A stretch of 11,980 nucleotides of DNA from VRUE01 sp035707825 (GCA_035707825.1 DASSTR010000011.1:1-11980); one strand, 5' to 3'. Counted from the first letter of the stretch, positions 5,947 through 11,980 are shown. Numbers and translations: made by a program. Notes: generated by a model from the sequence alone, not told the origin.

Positions 5947-7382
5947 GCTCGCACGTATCGTCGAGCCAGCGCGTCGAGCGGGCCGACGTTGCGGTGTCGG
6001 ATTGGCGCGAGGCTTGCCGGGAAGCGCTCGAGCACGGCGAGCGCTTCTGCGGGGCCTTCGCCGCCGGCTCGGGCTCCAGCCGGCGCTGGAGCGCCCTCTT
6101 TGCGCATGGTGCGAGCACGCGCGTCCTCAGCACCGTCCCCGCCGGGGAGGATCTGCCCTCGATCGTCGACCTCGTCGCAGCCGCGGGTTGGGACGAGCGT
6201 GAGGCACACGACCTCTTCGGCCTCAGGTTCGATGGCCACGCGCCACTGCTCCCGCTCGTCTCCCACCCCTCCGCTACCTCGAGCTGGACCGTTCCGGTCG
6301 AAGGGGAGGGGGTGTATGAGGTGGCGGTGGGGCCGGTTCACGCCGGGGTAATTGAGTCCGGGCACTTCCGCTTCCACGTGGTCGGGGAGCGCATCCTCCA
6401 CCTCGACCCACGCGTCTTCTACAAGCACCGCGGCCTGGAGCGCGCCGCCGAGGGGCGGGATCTTGCCGAGGGCCTCGCCTTTGCTCAACGGGCCTGCGGG
6501 GCCTGCGCGGTGGCCAACTCGGTCGCCTATGCGCTTGCCTGCGAGAGCGTCCTCGGTCTCACGCCGTCGCGGGAGCTGCGGCGCGCGCGGACGCTGCTGC
6601 TCGAGCTGGAGCGCCTCTACAACCACCTCAACGACATTGCCGCGGTCTGCGCCGGGGTCGGCTTCGCCACGGGGAACATGGCCTTCGCCGCGCTGAAGGA
6701 GCGCGCGCTGCGACTCAATCACGGCATTGGGGGCCACCGTTTCCTCTTCGACTCGGTTGTCGTGGGTGGGAGCGCCCTCGACCTGCCGTCCCCGGCGGCT
6801 GATCGGGCCCGTGGCGAGCTTCGCGAGCTGGCGCAGGACACGGCCAGGGTCTGGCGCGAGGTCCAGTTCGCCCCGTCGGTCCAGGCCCGGCTCGAGGGTG
6901 TCGGCGTCCTCGGTCGCGACGATGCCGTCCGCCTCGGCGCCGCCGGCCCTGCTGCGCGTGCCGCCGGGTTGGCCTTGGATACCCGGGAGGTGAGCCCCGG
7001 GCTCTGGTACGGCTCGTCCTTCGCCGCGGCGCTCCCGCCCGGTGCCACGGGCGACGTCGCCGCGCGGCTCGAGGTCCGGGCGCTCGAGTTGGTCGAGGTC
7101 TTCGCGATCCTGGAGGAGCTTCTCTGCGATTCGTTGCGCGTCGGCGCGGCGAGCCGGGACGGCGCTCCGGCGCCGATCGGGGTGGCGCGGGTCGAGAGCC
7201 CGCGCGGGGAGACGGTCTGCGTGGTGGAGCCGGAGACATCCCGGGTCGGGCGGCTGCACCTGCGCACGGGCTCATACGCCAACTGGCCGGCGCTCGCCTT
7301 CGCCACCGCCGGCAATCTCCTGCCGGACTTCCCGCTGATCAACAAGAGCTTCGAGCTCTGCTACGCCTGCGTGGATCGCTGA
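5943..7382 (+). CDS. hyfG: HyfG/HycE-like hydrogenase large subunit (fused NuoC/NuoD type), no C-terminal extension
   Basis: A 479-residue protein fusing a NuoC-like domain (about 1-115, motif WDEREAHDLFGLRFDGH) to a NuoD/HycE-like domain (from about 125, motif GPVHAGVIESGHFRF, then FYKHRGLE). Both cysteine pairs that bind the Ni-Fe centre are present: C185/C188 in RACGACAVAN and C473/C476 in ELCYACVDR. The active-site arginine motif is ESPRG (R421). Deviations are Asn192 where the L1 motif normally has His, and Glu-Leu in place of Asp-Pro before C473. The chain stops directly after CVDR, where HycE precursors are cut by their endopeptidase, so no maturation tail is encoded. The stretch PDFPLINKSF before the last motif resembles Ehr-type relatives that have lost the cofactor. 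The ATG overlaps the previous stop by 4 bases and has a GGAAGG RBS. Whether it binds Ni-Fe is undecided. The same frame is open far upstream to 4659, but only this start makes sense. Confidence 0.92.
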   Translation: MSSHVSSSQRVERADVAVSDWREACREALEHGERFCGAFAAGSGSSRRWSALFAHGASTRVLSTVPAGEDLPSIVDLVAAAGWDEREAHDLFGLRFDGHAPLLPLVSHPSATSSWTVPVEGEGVYEVAVGPVHAGVIESGHFRFHVVGERILHLDPRVFYKHRGLERAAEGRDLAEGLAFAQRACGACAVANSVAYALACESVLGLTPSRELRRARTLLLELERLYNHLNDIAAVCAGVGFATGNMAFAALKERALRLNHGIGGHRFLFDSVVVGGSALDLPSPAADRARGELRELAQDTARVWREVQFAPSVQARLEGVGVLGRDDAVRLGAAGPAARAAGLALDTREVSPGLWYGSSFAAALPPGATGDVAARLEVRALELVEVFAILEELLCDSLRVGAASRDGAPAPIGVARVESPRGETVCVVEPETSRVGRLHLRTGSYANWPALAFATAGNLLPDFPLINKSFELCYACVDR

Positions 7383-7384
7383 GC

Positions 7385-7834
7385 GTGTTCGTCCTGCTCC
7401 GCCATCTCCACCGCGTCCGCCGCGAAGCCGCCCTACCTCGGCCCAGCGGCTCCCACTCGCTGGCCATCCGCCATGTCGACGCCGGCTCCTGCAACGCCTG
7501 CGAGCACGAGCTGACCGCGACCGCGGCTCCGCAGTATGACCTGCAGCGTTTCGGCCTCGATATCGTCGCCTCGCCTCGTCACGCCGATGTCCTACTGGTC
7601 ACCGGGCCGGTGACGACTCGCATGGTCGATCCTCTTCGGGCCGCATACGAAGCGATGCCAGAGCCGCGCGTCGTCGCAGCTCTCGGCGACTGCGCCTTGG
7701 GGTGTGGTGTCCTCGCTGCCGCCGAGGAGATCGTCGGGCCCCTTGACACGGTGCTCCCGGTTGACGTTCGCATCCCAGGATGCCCACCGGCGCCGCAAGC
7801 GATCGCGGCGGCCATCTTGGCAGCCACACCGTAA
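7385..7834 (+). CDS. hyfI: HyfI/HycG-like (NuoB-type) [4Fe-4S] small subunit
   Basis: A 149-residue Fe-S protein of the NuoB/hydrogenase small-subunit family, which holds the cluster next to the large-subunit active site. The four ligand cysteines of a proximal [4Fe-4S] cluster are all recognisable: C36 and C39 in GSCNACEHEL, C103 in GDCALGCG (C107 is extra) and C133 in PGCPP. The CxxC spacing rather than the tandem Cys-Cys of true NuoB places it with hydrogenases. It starts with GTG two bases after the large-subunit stop. In M. tuberculosis the likely counterpart (Rv0082, from memory) comes near the front of the operon, whereas here it is last. No polyferredoxin subunit (HyfA/HyfH-like) accompanies it, so the next electron carrier is unknown. 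Confidence 0.9.
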   Translation: MFVLLRHLHRVRREAALPRPSGSHSLAIRHVDAGSCNACEHELTATAAPQYDLQRFGLDIVASPRHADVLLVTGPVTTRMVDPLRAAYEAMPEPRVVAALGDCALGCGVLAAAEEIVGPLDTVLPVDVRIPGCPPAPQAIAAAILAATP

Positions 7835-7844
7835 GGATTGGCAG

Positions 7845-8135
7845 ATGGCCGGGTCTCGAATCGACGTCCGTCTCCGTCCCCGCGGCCCCCGCGACGAGCT
7901 GATCGGGATGCGCGACGGAGTCCTGCAGGCACGGGTCACGGCTCCGCCGGTGAACGGCAAGGCGAACACGGCTCTTTGCCGGTTGATCGCAAAGCGGCTC
8001 GGAATTGCGCCGTCGAAGGTGGTCGTTGCCCAGGGCGAGAAATCACGGAACAAGGTGGTGAGGGTGGAGGGCGTAAGCACCGCGGCGCTGAAGCGGGCGT
8101 TCCGAGACCCAGAGGGCGGGTACGACCGCGGGTGA
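7845..8135 (+). CDS. DUF167 (YggU-like) family protein
   Basis: A 96-residue protein, the usual length for DUF167/YggU (E. coli YggU is about the same size). It carries the family hallmark APPVNGKANTALCRLIA (around residues 33-49), then GEKSRNKVVRV (64-74). The family folds as a small alpha/beta protein, and its molecular role is not established. The ATG is preceded by AAGGA seven bases upstream and lies only ten bases after the Fe-S subunit gene, so it is probably co-transcribed with the hydrogenase-like operon. In many bacteria DUF167 genes sit beside unrelated housekeeping genes, so the link may be transcriptional only. The frame is open further upstream, but that part overlaps the previous gene and does not belong. 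Confidence 0.9.
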   Translation: MAGSRIDVRLRPRGPRDELIGMRDGVLQARVTAPPVNGKANTALCRLIAKRLGIAPSKVVVAQGEKSRNKVVRVEGVSTAALKRAFRDPEGGYDRG

Positions 8136-8228
8136 ACCGGCTCGCCACGGTGCAGCGGTAGGGCCTTAAGGGTTCGGAGTTCACAGGCGGTCCGCATGTC
8201 CTCACAGTCCTTGAGAGACTGGCGTCCG

Positions 8229-8738
8229 ATGAGCGAGATCGGACCCGTCCAGTTGTTGGCCATCGGCTTCGGCCCGGAGGCGAATTTCGAAGGCCGGATC
8301 ATGGCCGAGCTGGCAAAGCTCGAGGGCCTGGGCACGATCCGCATCCTCGATCTGCTCTTCGTTCAGAAGGACGAGAGTGGCGATCTGCTCGCCCTCGACT
8401 ACCAGGGAGAGGACCTCGGCGCGATCGTCGGAGCACTGCTGGGCTTCGAGTTCGAGAGCGCCGACGAGCCCGGGCTTGACGGCGCCGACGCCGGCAACGC
8501 CTTCGGCCTGACGCGCGAGCAGATCGAGGGCATTGCCGCCTCTCTGCCCGTCGGGCACGCGGCCGGGATGCTCCTGGTCGAGCACGTTTGGGCGCGAGAC
8601 TTCAAAGCCGCTGTTCGCGATGCCGGCGGGGTGCCGCTGGGCGAGGGATTCCTGACTCCCGAGACGGTTGCGCTCGTCGCCGGAGAGCTGGTCGCCATGG
8701 CCGATGAGATCGAAGCCCTCGAAGGAGAGGAGCGCTGA
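8229..8738 (+). CDS. DUF6325 family protein
   Basis: A 169-residue acidic protein beginning MSEIGPVQLLAIGF, the characteristic opening of actinobacterial DUF6325 proteins (IGPV.L..I.F..., then GTIRILDLLFVQKDESG). A second conserved part follows (SLPVGHAAGMLLVEHVWA, about residues 104-121), then a helical C-terminus rich in Ala and Glu. It has no membrane segment or signal peptide and no known enzymatic motif. Function unknown; such proteins are often paired with SHOCT-domain proteins. An in-frame ATG at 8196 would add 11 residues (MSSQSLRDWRP) and has a weak GGCGG-type RBS. I prefer 8229 because it matches the family start, but the choice is not certain. It overlaps the next gene in TGATG. 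Confidence 0.82.
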   Translation: MSEIGPVQLLAIGFGPEANFEGRIMAELAKLEGLGTIRILDLLFVQKDESGDLLALDYQGEDLGAIVGALLGFEFESADEPGLDGADAGNAFGLTREQIEGIAASLPVGHAAGMLLVEHVWARDFKAAVRDAGGVPLGEGFLTPETVALVAGELVAMADEIEALEGEER

Positions 8739-9055
8739 TGGGACTGGGAGAAGGAGGAATCGGCGGAGGAGGTCTGATTGCCGCTCGAGCGGCCACCCGG
8801 ATGCGCTCCCGCCAGCAGTATCGGACGATGTCGCGCATGCAGCGTCGACGTTCCTGGGCCGAGGAGAAGATGGGGGCCCGGCAGGACTTCCAGCCTGCCG
8901 GCGGCGAACAGGAAGCTGCCCCGGCTGAAGAAGCCCCGGCGCCAGCCGCCGCCGACTACACCGCCGAGCTCGAAAAGCTGGCCGGGCTTCGCGATAAAGG
9001 AATCATCAGCGCCGATGACTTCGAGGCCAAGAAGAACCAGCTGCTCGGGATTTAG
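8738..9055 (+). CDS. SHOCT-domain protein
   Basis: A 105-residue protein with three parts. Residues 1-13 are glycine-rich (MGLGEGGIGGGGL), and residues 14-48 form a basic, Arg-rich helix. A low-complexity Ala/Pro/Glu linker covers about 52-72, and a C-terminal SHOCT domain covers about 73-105 (YTAELEKLAGLRDKGIISAD, then FEAKKNQLLGI). SHOCT is a short helical module at the ends of many bacterial proteins, thought to mediate binding or oligomerisation. The start overlaps the stop of the DUF6325 gene by one base (TGATG), with a strong RBS (GAAGGAGAGG) inside that gene, so the two are translated together and probably act together. Function unknown. Confidence 0.85.
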   Translation: MGLGEGGIGGGGLIAARAATRMRSRQQYRTMSRMQRRRSWAEEKMGARQDFQPAGGEQEAAPAEEAPAPAAADYTAELEKLAGLRDKGIISADDFEAKKNQLLGI

Positions 9056-9079
9056 GGCCGGCGGCGGGTCTCATGCCTT

Positions 9080-9421
9080 TCAGCCAGCTGGCTTTCGACT
9101 CTTATTGAGCCTGACCCCACCGCTCGCACTGCCGCCGGCGCCATTTGAGCTGGCTCCGTTGGGCGAGTAGTCGACCAGCTTGTAGAAGTGCTCGGTGGCG
9201 CCGCGCACGGCGCGCTCGCCTACCAGTTCGATCAACCCCGATTTGGCCAGTTCGGTGACGTGATAGTTGACCCTGCTCAGCGGCGCGAAGAGCTCGTAAC
9301 TGAGATCGCGCGGGGAGAGGACCCTGCCACCGTCGATGCCAAGCACCTCCAGGATTGAGATCCGAAGAGGATGGGTATTGGCCCGTGCTAGGCGCTGCCA
9401 GTCCACAGCAGTCTCTTTCAT
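9080..9421 (-). CDS. Winged-helix (ArsR-like HTH) transcriptional regulator
   Basis: A 113-residue DNA-binding protein. The HTH domain spans about residues 8-87: DWQRLARANTHPLRISILEV (8-27), the HTH LSPRDLSYELFAPLSRVNYH, then a wing with GATEHFYKLV. The tail (about 89-113) is Gly/Ser/Asn-rich and disordered. It has no cysteine, so no thiol metal site. The ATG at 9421 has no RBS, but a TATCGT -10 lies exactly 7 bases upstream, consistent with a leaderless transcript; a TTG at 9439 would add six residues. The gene is convergent with the SHOCT gene (24-base gap) and divergent from the large secreted protein. A near-palindrome in the shared gap suggests it controls itself and perhaps that protein. 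Confidence 0.85.
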   Translation of the reverse strand: MKETAVDWQRLARANTHPLRISILEVLGIDGGRVLSPRDLSYELFAPLSRVNYHVTELAKSGLIELVGERAVRGATEHFYKLVDYSPNGASSNGAGGSASGGVRLNKSRKPAG

Positions 9422-9428
9422 TTTGTAA

Positions 9429-9434
9429 ACGATA
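9429..9434 (-). promoter_or_regulatory. Putative -10 element for the 9080-9421 regulator (leaderless start)
   Basis: Minus-strand TATCGT fits TANNNT and is separated by seven bases (TTACAAA) from the ATG, placing the transcription start on the A of the start codon. This agrees with the absence of any RBS. No strong -35 is seen at the usual distance; the TTGATG at 9456-9461 is 21 bases away, which is too far. Confidence 0.4.
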
Positions 9435-9444
9435 CCCAAAAATT

Positions 9445-9458
9445 ATGGCTTAAACCAT
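9445..9458. promoter_or_regulatory. Candidate operator: 14-base near-palindrome in the divergent gap
   Basis: ATGGCTTAAACCAT pairs with itself at six of seven positions. It lies in an AT-rich island just upstream of the regulator's -10, where a bound dimer would block RNA polymerase, and 27 bases before the divergent secreted-protein start. The size and symmetry suit a small winged-helix dimer; the link to the neighbouring regulator is inferred. Confidence 0.45.
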
Positions 9459-9484
9459 CAAAATCGGGTAGAGTGGGCGTGAGG

Positions 9485-11980
9485 ATGACTTACCGGGGAA
9501 GAGAGAGGGGCCGCAACCACACTCGCACGCGAGTTCGGATCGGCATGCCAGACGTCCAAAGGTGCACCGAGGTCCAGACCTCGTTGCTCAGGCGCGGGGC
9601 CGTTCTAATCTCCGTCTACGCACTGCTGCTTCTGGCGCTGGCGTCAACTGCCCCCGCGGCCTCGGCTCAAATCATCGGCCCCCAGGATCCGAACGACCCA
9701 CAGGTCGATAGCCCCTGGCAAGCCGGCACCTGCAAATCGGACCCCGCACCGCCGGCGCAGTGCTCTGTGGGTACGCCATTGCTCTTCTATGAAGAGGCCG
9801 CGGGGCATCCACCTAAAGGCTTCACCCAGTTCATCGTCAACCACACGACCGAAGAACCCGTGCTCGGCGTTGTCCTCGAAGAACCTGAAGGCGACGTCAA
9901 AACGGTTCGAGTCGATCTTCCGACGGGCTTGACCGTCAACCCGCAGGCCACTCCTCAATGTCCCCAGTCCACATTTGAAACCACACCTCTGTCTTGCCCG
10001 GCGGGGTCGGAAGTTGGAACCAGCTTCGCGACGGCCGCTCTTCTTGGTGTGGTTTCGCCGCAGATCCCCGCAGCTGTCTACAACATCGTGCCTCCTGAGG
10101 GGTCACCGGCGCGCTTCGGTTTCAATTTGCTCGGCAACAACGTCTATCTCCAGGCGGACATCGCCTGGGAGAGCGATTACCACGAGTACTTCACGATTGA
10201 AGCTCCCAAATCTCCGGTTGGTCACGTGCTCAAAAACCGTCTTGTCTTCGGCGGGGATGGCGGTGACGGAACGTTCATAACGACGCCGACAACCTGTTTC
10301 GGCCCAGCGAAACCAGGGACGGCCTTTGAGCATGTCTACTCAACCTTCCTAAGAGCCGATTCCTACGAAGAATCGGACCCCAACTTCCCTAACGGCTCCG
10401 CGTTTGTCGAGTCGAAGATCCCCCGCGAACCGCCAGCTTTCGAAACTTCGCCGAAAAATTGCGACGACATCCCCTTCGAACCGGCGATCGAAGCCGACCC
10501 GAACACCCCTCAGACCGACTCTCCCTCAGGAGCAAAGGTCACGGCGACCCTGCCTGAGGTCAAAAACCCGCTCAAAGACGAAGAAAGCAAGTCCACCTCA
10601 CAGGTGCGCTCGGCGCGCGTGACTCTGCCTGCGGGGATGGGCATCAATCCCTCCGCCGCCAACGGGCTGCAGACCTGCACGGACGCGCAGTTCGGCAAGG
10701 GGACCCGCAACGCAGACTCCTCCTGCCCGGCGGCCTCCAGGGTGGGGACGGTGGAAGTCGACACACCGCCGCTTGAAGACGGCTCGCTGACCGGCCCCGT
10801 CTACATCGGCCAGCAACTGAGCCGCGACCCGACCTCAGGCGACGAGTACCGCATCTTCGTCGAACCGAAGTCAGCGAGGTACGACATTGTCGCGCGACTG
10901 CTCGGCAAGGTCCGCGCCGATCCGCAGACGGGCCAGCTGACGACGACCTTCGACGACGGGGCGCTCGGCAGCATTCCGATTCCCGGCCTGCCGCAGGTGC
11001 CCTTCAAGTCCTTCCGGATCGACTTCAACGACGGTCCGCGAGCGCCGCTGACCAGCCCGCCCACCTGCGGCCCCAACACGACGGCGACGACGATGACCCC
11101 CTGGTCTTCCGCGGTGGGGACAGTGCCGCCCGGCGGCGACGATGGTCCCTCCACCGATCCGCCGGCGAGCGCGTCGAGCGGCTTCGCCCTCACCTCGCTG
11201 CCCGGCGGGGGCGCCTGCCCCAAAACGATGGCCTCGCGCCCCTTCTCACCCAACTTCGGCGCCAAGACGACCAACCCCAAAGGCGGCGCCTTCACGCAAT
11301 TCAACGTCGACGTGACCCGCGCCGACGGCAACCAGGAGCTGAAAGGGGTCAACCTCGATCTGCCGCCCGGCCTGACGGCCAAACTCGCCGGCGTCCGCTA
11401 CTGCCCCGAGTCAGCCCTTGCCGCCGCGGCGGCAAGCAGCGGCGCCGCCGAGGCCGCCAGCTCGAGTTGCCCGAGCTCGAGCCTGGTCGGCAGCGCGGCG
11501 GTCAAGTCGGGCACGGGCCCAACCCCGATCGGCATCACCGGAAAGGTCTTCCTCGCAGGCCCCTATCACGGGGCTCCCCTGTCCCTGGCAGTTGTCACCC
11601 CCGCCACGGCTGGGCCGTTTGATCTCGGCTCGGTCGTGGTGAGGGTGGCGCTGTTCGTCGACCCCAGGACGGCTCAGGTGCACGCGGTTCCCGATCCGAT
11701 CCCGCACGTGTACGGCGGCGCGCTGCTCGACATCCGCTCGATCTCGGTCAAGCTCGACCGGCCGAAGTTCACCATCAACCCGACAGACTGCTCGCCGATG
11801 GCGGTTGGGGCCACGCTGCGCGGAGGCGGCGCCAACCCGCTCAACCCGGCGGCCTTCAGCTCGCTGCCCGCCTCGGCGCCCTTCCAGGTCAAGGACTGCG
11901 ACAAGCTCGGCTTCAAGCCGAAGCTCTTCATGCGGACCTTCGGCGCCACCAAGCGAGCCAGGAACCCGAAACTTCGGGCC
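9485..11980 (+). CDS. Large secreted repeat protein, partial (continues past the window end)
   Basis: One uninterrupted frame of 832 codons runs to the window edge without a stop. The N-terminus is basic, followed by RRGAVLISVYALLLLALAS and a cleavage site after APAASA (residue 61), a Sec-type signal peptide for export. The mature part contains three divergent copies of a unit about 240 residues long, each with LPxG[LM] (residues 145, 381 and 626), a nearby Cys, then CPxxSxVG (Cys at 171, 414 and 662) and usually a GxVY/F strand. The chain is rich in Pro, Thr and Ser, which suggests an extracellular beta-sandwich protein with disulfides. From memory, similar proteins of unknown role are common in Thermoleophilia. 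The start is uncertain: GTG at 9479 and ATG at 9545 are in frame, and 9545 would give a more usual signal length. The first third is clearly less GC-rich than the rest. Confidence 0.85.
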   Translation, partial: MTYRGRERGRNHTRTRVRIGMPDVQRCTEVQTSLLRRGAVLISVYALLLLALASTAPAASAQIIGPQDPNDPQVDSPWQAGTCKSDPAPPAQCSVGTPLLFYEEAAGHPPKGFTQFIVNHTTEEPVLGVVLEEPEGDVKTVRVDLPTGLTVNPQATPQCPQSTFETTPLSCPAGSEVGTSFATAALLGVVSPQIPAAVYNIVPPEGSPARFGFNLLGNNVYLQADIAWESDYHEYFTIEAPKSPVGHVLKNRLVFGGDGGDGTFITTPTTCFGPAKPGTAFEHVYSTFLRADSYEESDPNFPNGSAFVESKIPREPPAFETSPKNCDDIPFEPAIEADPNTPQTDSPSGAKVTATLPEVKNPLKDEESKSTSQVRSARVTLPAGMGINPSAANGLQTCTDAQFGKGTRNADSSCPAASRVGTVEVDTPPLEDGSLTGPVYIGQQLSRDPTSGDEYRIFVEPKSARYDIVARLLGKVRADPQTGQLTTTFDDGALGSIPIPGLPQVPFKSFRIDFNDGPRAPLTSPPTCGPNTTATTMTPWSSAVGTVPPGGDDGPSTDPPASASSGFALTSLPGGGACPKTMASRPFSPNFGAKTTNPKGGAFTQFNVDVTRADGNQELKGVNLDLPPGLTAKLAGVRYCPESALAAAAASSGAAEAASSSCPSSSLVGSAAVKSGTGPTPIGITGKVFLAGPYHGAPLSLAVVTPATAGPFDLGSVVVRVALFVDPRTAQVHAVPDPIPHVYGGALLDIRSISVKLDRPKFTINPTDCSPMAVGATLRGGGANPLNPAAFSSLPASAPFQVKDCDKLGFKPKLFMRTFGATKRARNPKLRA
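9821..11700 (+). repeat. Three about 240-residue protein repeat units within the secreted protein
   Basis: The units are anchored by VDLPTGLTVNP (from residue 144), VTLPAGMGINP (from 379) and LDLPPGLTAK (from 625), spaced 236 and 245 residues apart. Each is followed 26-36 residues later by CPAGSEVGT, CPAASRVGT or CPSSSLVGS. Units 1 and 3 also share a preceding FTQF[IN]V strand (residues 113 and 603), which is not evident in unit 2. The copies are diverged at DNA level, so this is an old internal duplication. Confidence 0.7.

Noticed and set aside
5892..7259. Minus-strand frame of 455 codons opposite the large subunit
   Set aside because: No domain is visible and it is antisense to a conserved enzyme.
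990..7834. Operon as respiratory complex I (nuo)
   Set aside because: NuoE, F, G, I, A and J are missing, the large subunit is a NuoC-NuoD fusion with hydrogenase CxxC motifs, and the membrane subunits carry HyfB/HycD/HycP/HycQ signatures.
9082..9093. Perfect palindrome AGCCAGCTGGCT as a terminator between convergent genes
   Set aside because: The stem is only six pairs with no loop or T-run, and it lies within the last codons of the minus-strand regulator.
10801..11382. Minus-strand frame of 193 codons inside the secreted-protein gene
   Set aside because: The plus frame is continuous from 9485 and contains matching repeat motifs; the minus frame is its shadow.
9485..11980. Frameshift or pseudogene in the last gene, suggested by the lack of a closed frame
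   Set aside because: Translating by hand gives an unbroken frame to the window edge with repeat motifs in register; the gene is simply cut by the window.
1..11980. CRISPR arrays, insertion sequences or transposases
   Set aside because: No regularly spaced direct repeats and no transposase-like frame were found on either strand.

Overview
The window is high-GC DNA with tightly packed, ATGA-overlapping genes. The partial tRNA-Gly, the leaderless-looking promoters, a DUF6325/SHOCT gene pair and a very large secreted repeat protein together suggest a high-GC Gram-positive actinobacterium. From memory, the repeat protein resembles families common in Thermoleophilia (Solirubrobacterales and relatives); this placement is an inference.

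Layout. Bases 1-34 are the 3' end of a tRNA-Gly gene, followed by an inverted repeat. A small unknown gene (186-431, minus) is divergent from an ArsR-type repressor gene (511-930, plus). The AT-rich gap between them holds a cluster of ATCTT/AAGAT half-sites that looks like the repressor's operator. Next comes a six-gene plus-strand operon (990-7834) for a membrane-bound complex related to group 4 [NiFe] hydrogenases, formate hydrogenlyase and complex I: HyfB-, HyfC/HycD-, HyfE/HycP-, HyfF/HycQ-, HyfG/HycE- and HyfI/HycG-like subunits. A DUF167 (YggU-like) gene follows ten bases later, then a DUF6325 + SHOCT gene pair. A minus-strand winged-helix regulator (9080-9421) is divergent from the last gene (9485 to beyond the window end), a secreted protein built of about 240-residue repeats.

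How the genes work together. Four membrane subunits (two antiporter-like, one NuoK-like, one NuoH-like) would form the ion-translocating arm. The fused NuoC/NuoD-like large subunit and the NuoB-like Fe-S subunit form a minimal peripheral arm. Gene content and the ArsR neighbour resemble the Mycobacterium tuberculosis Rv0081-Rv0087 locus. The large subunit is the most interesting point. Its C-terminal motif is embedded in a sequence context like the cofactor-less 'Ehr' relatives, yet it keeps all four cysteines needed to hold a Ni-Fe centre. It also ends exactly where HycE-type precursors are cleaved. No ferredoxin-like subunit, formate dehydrogenase or Ni-Fe maturation gene lies in the window, so its electron partner and true chemistry are open. 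No stretch longer than 300 bases lacks a gene.
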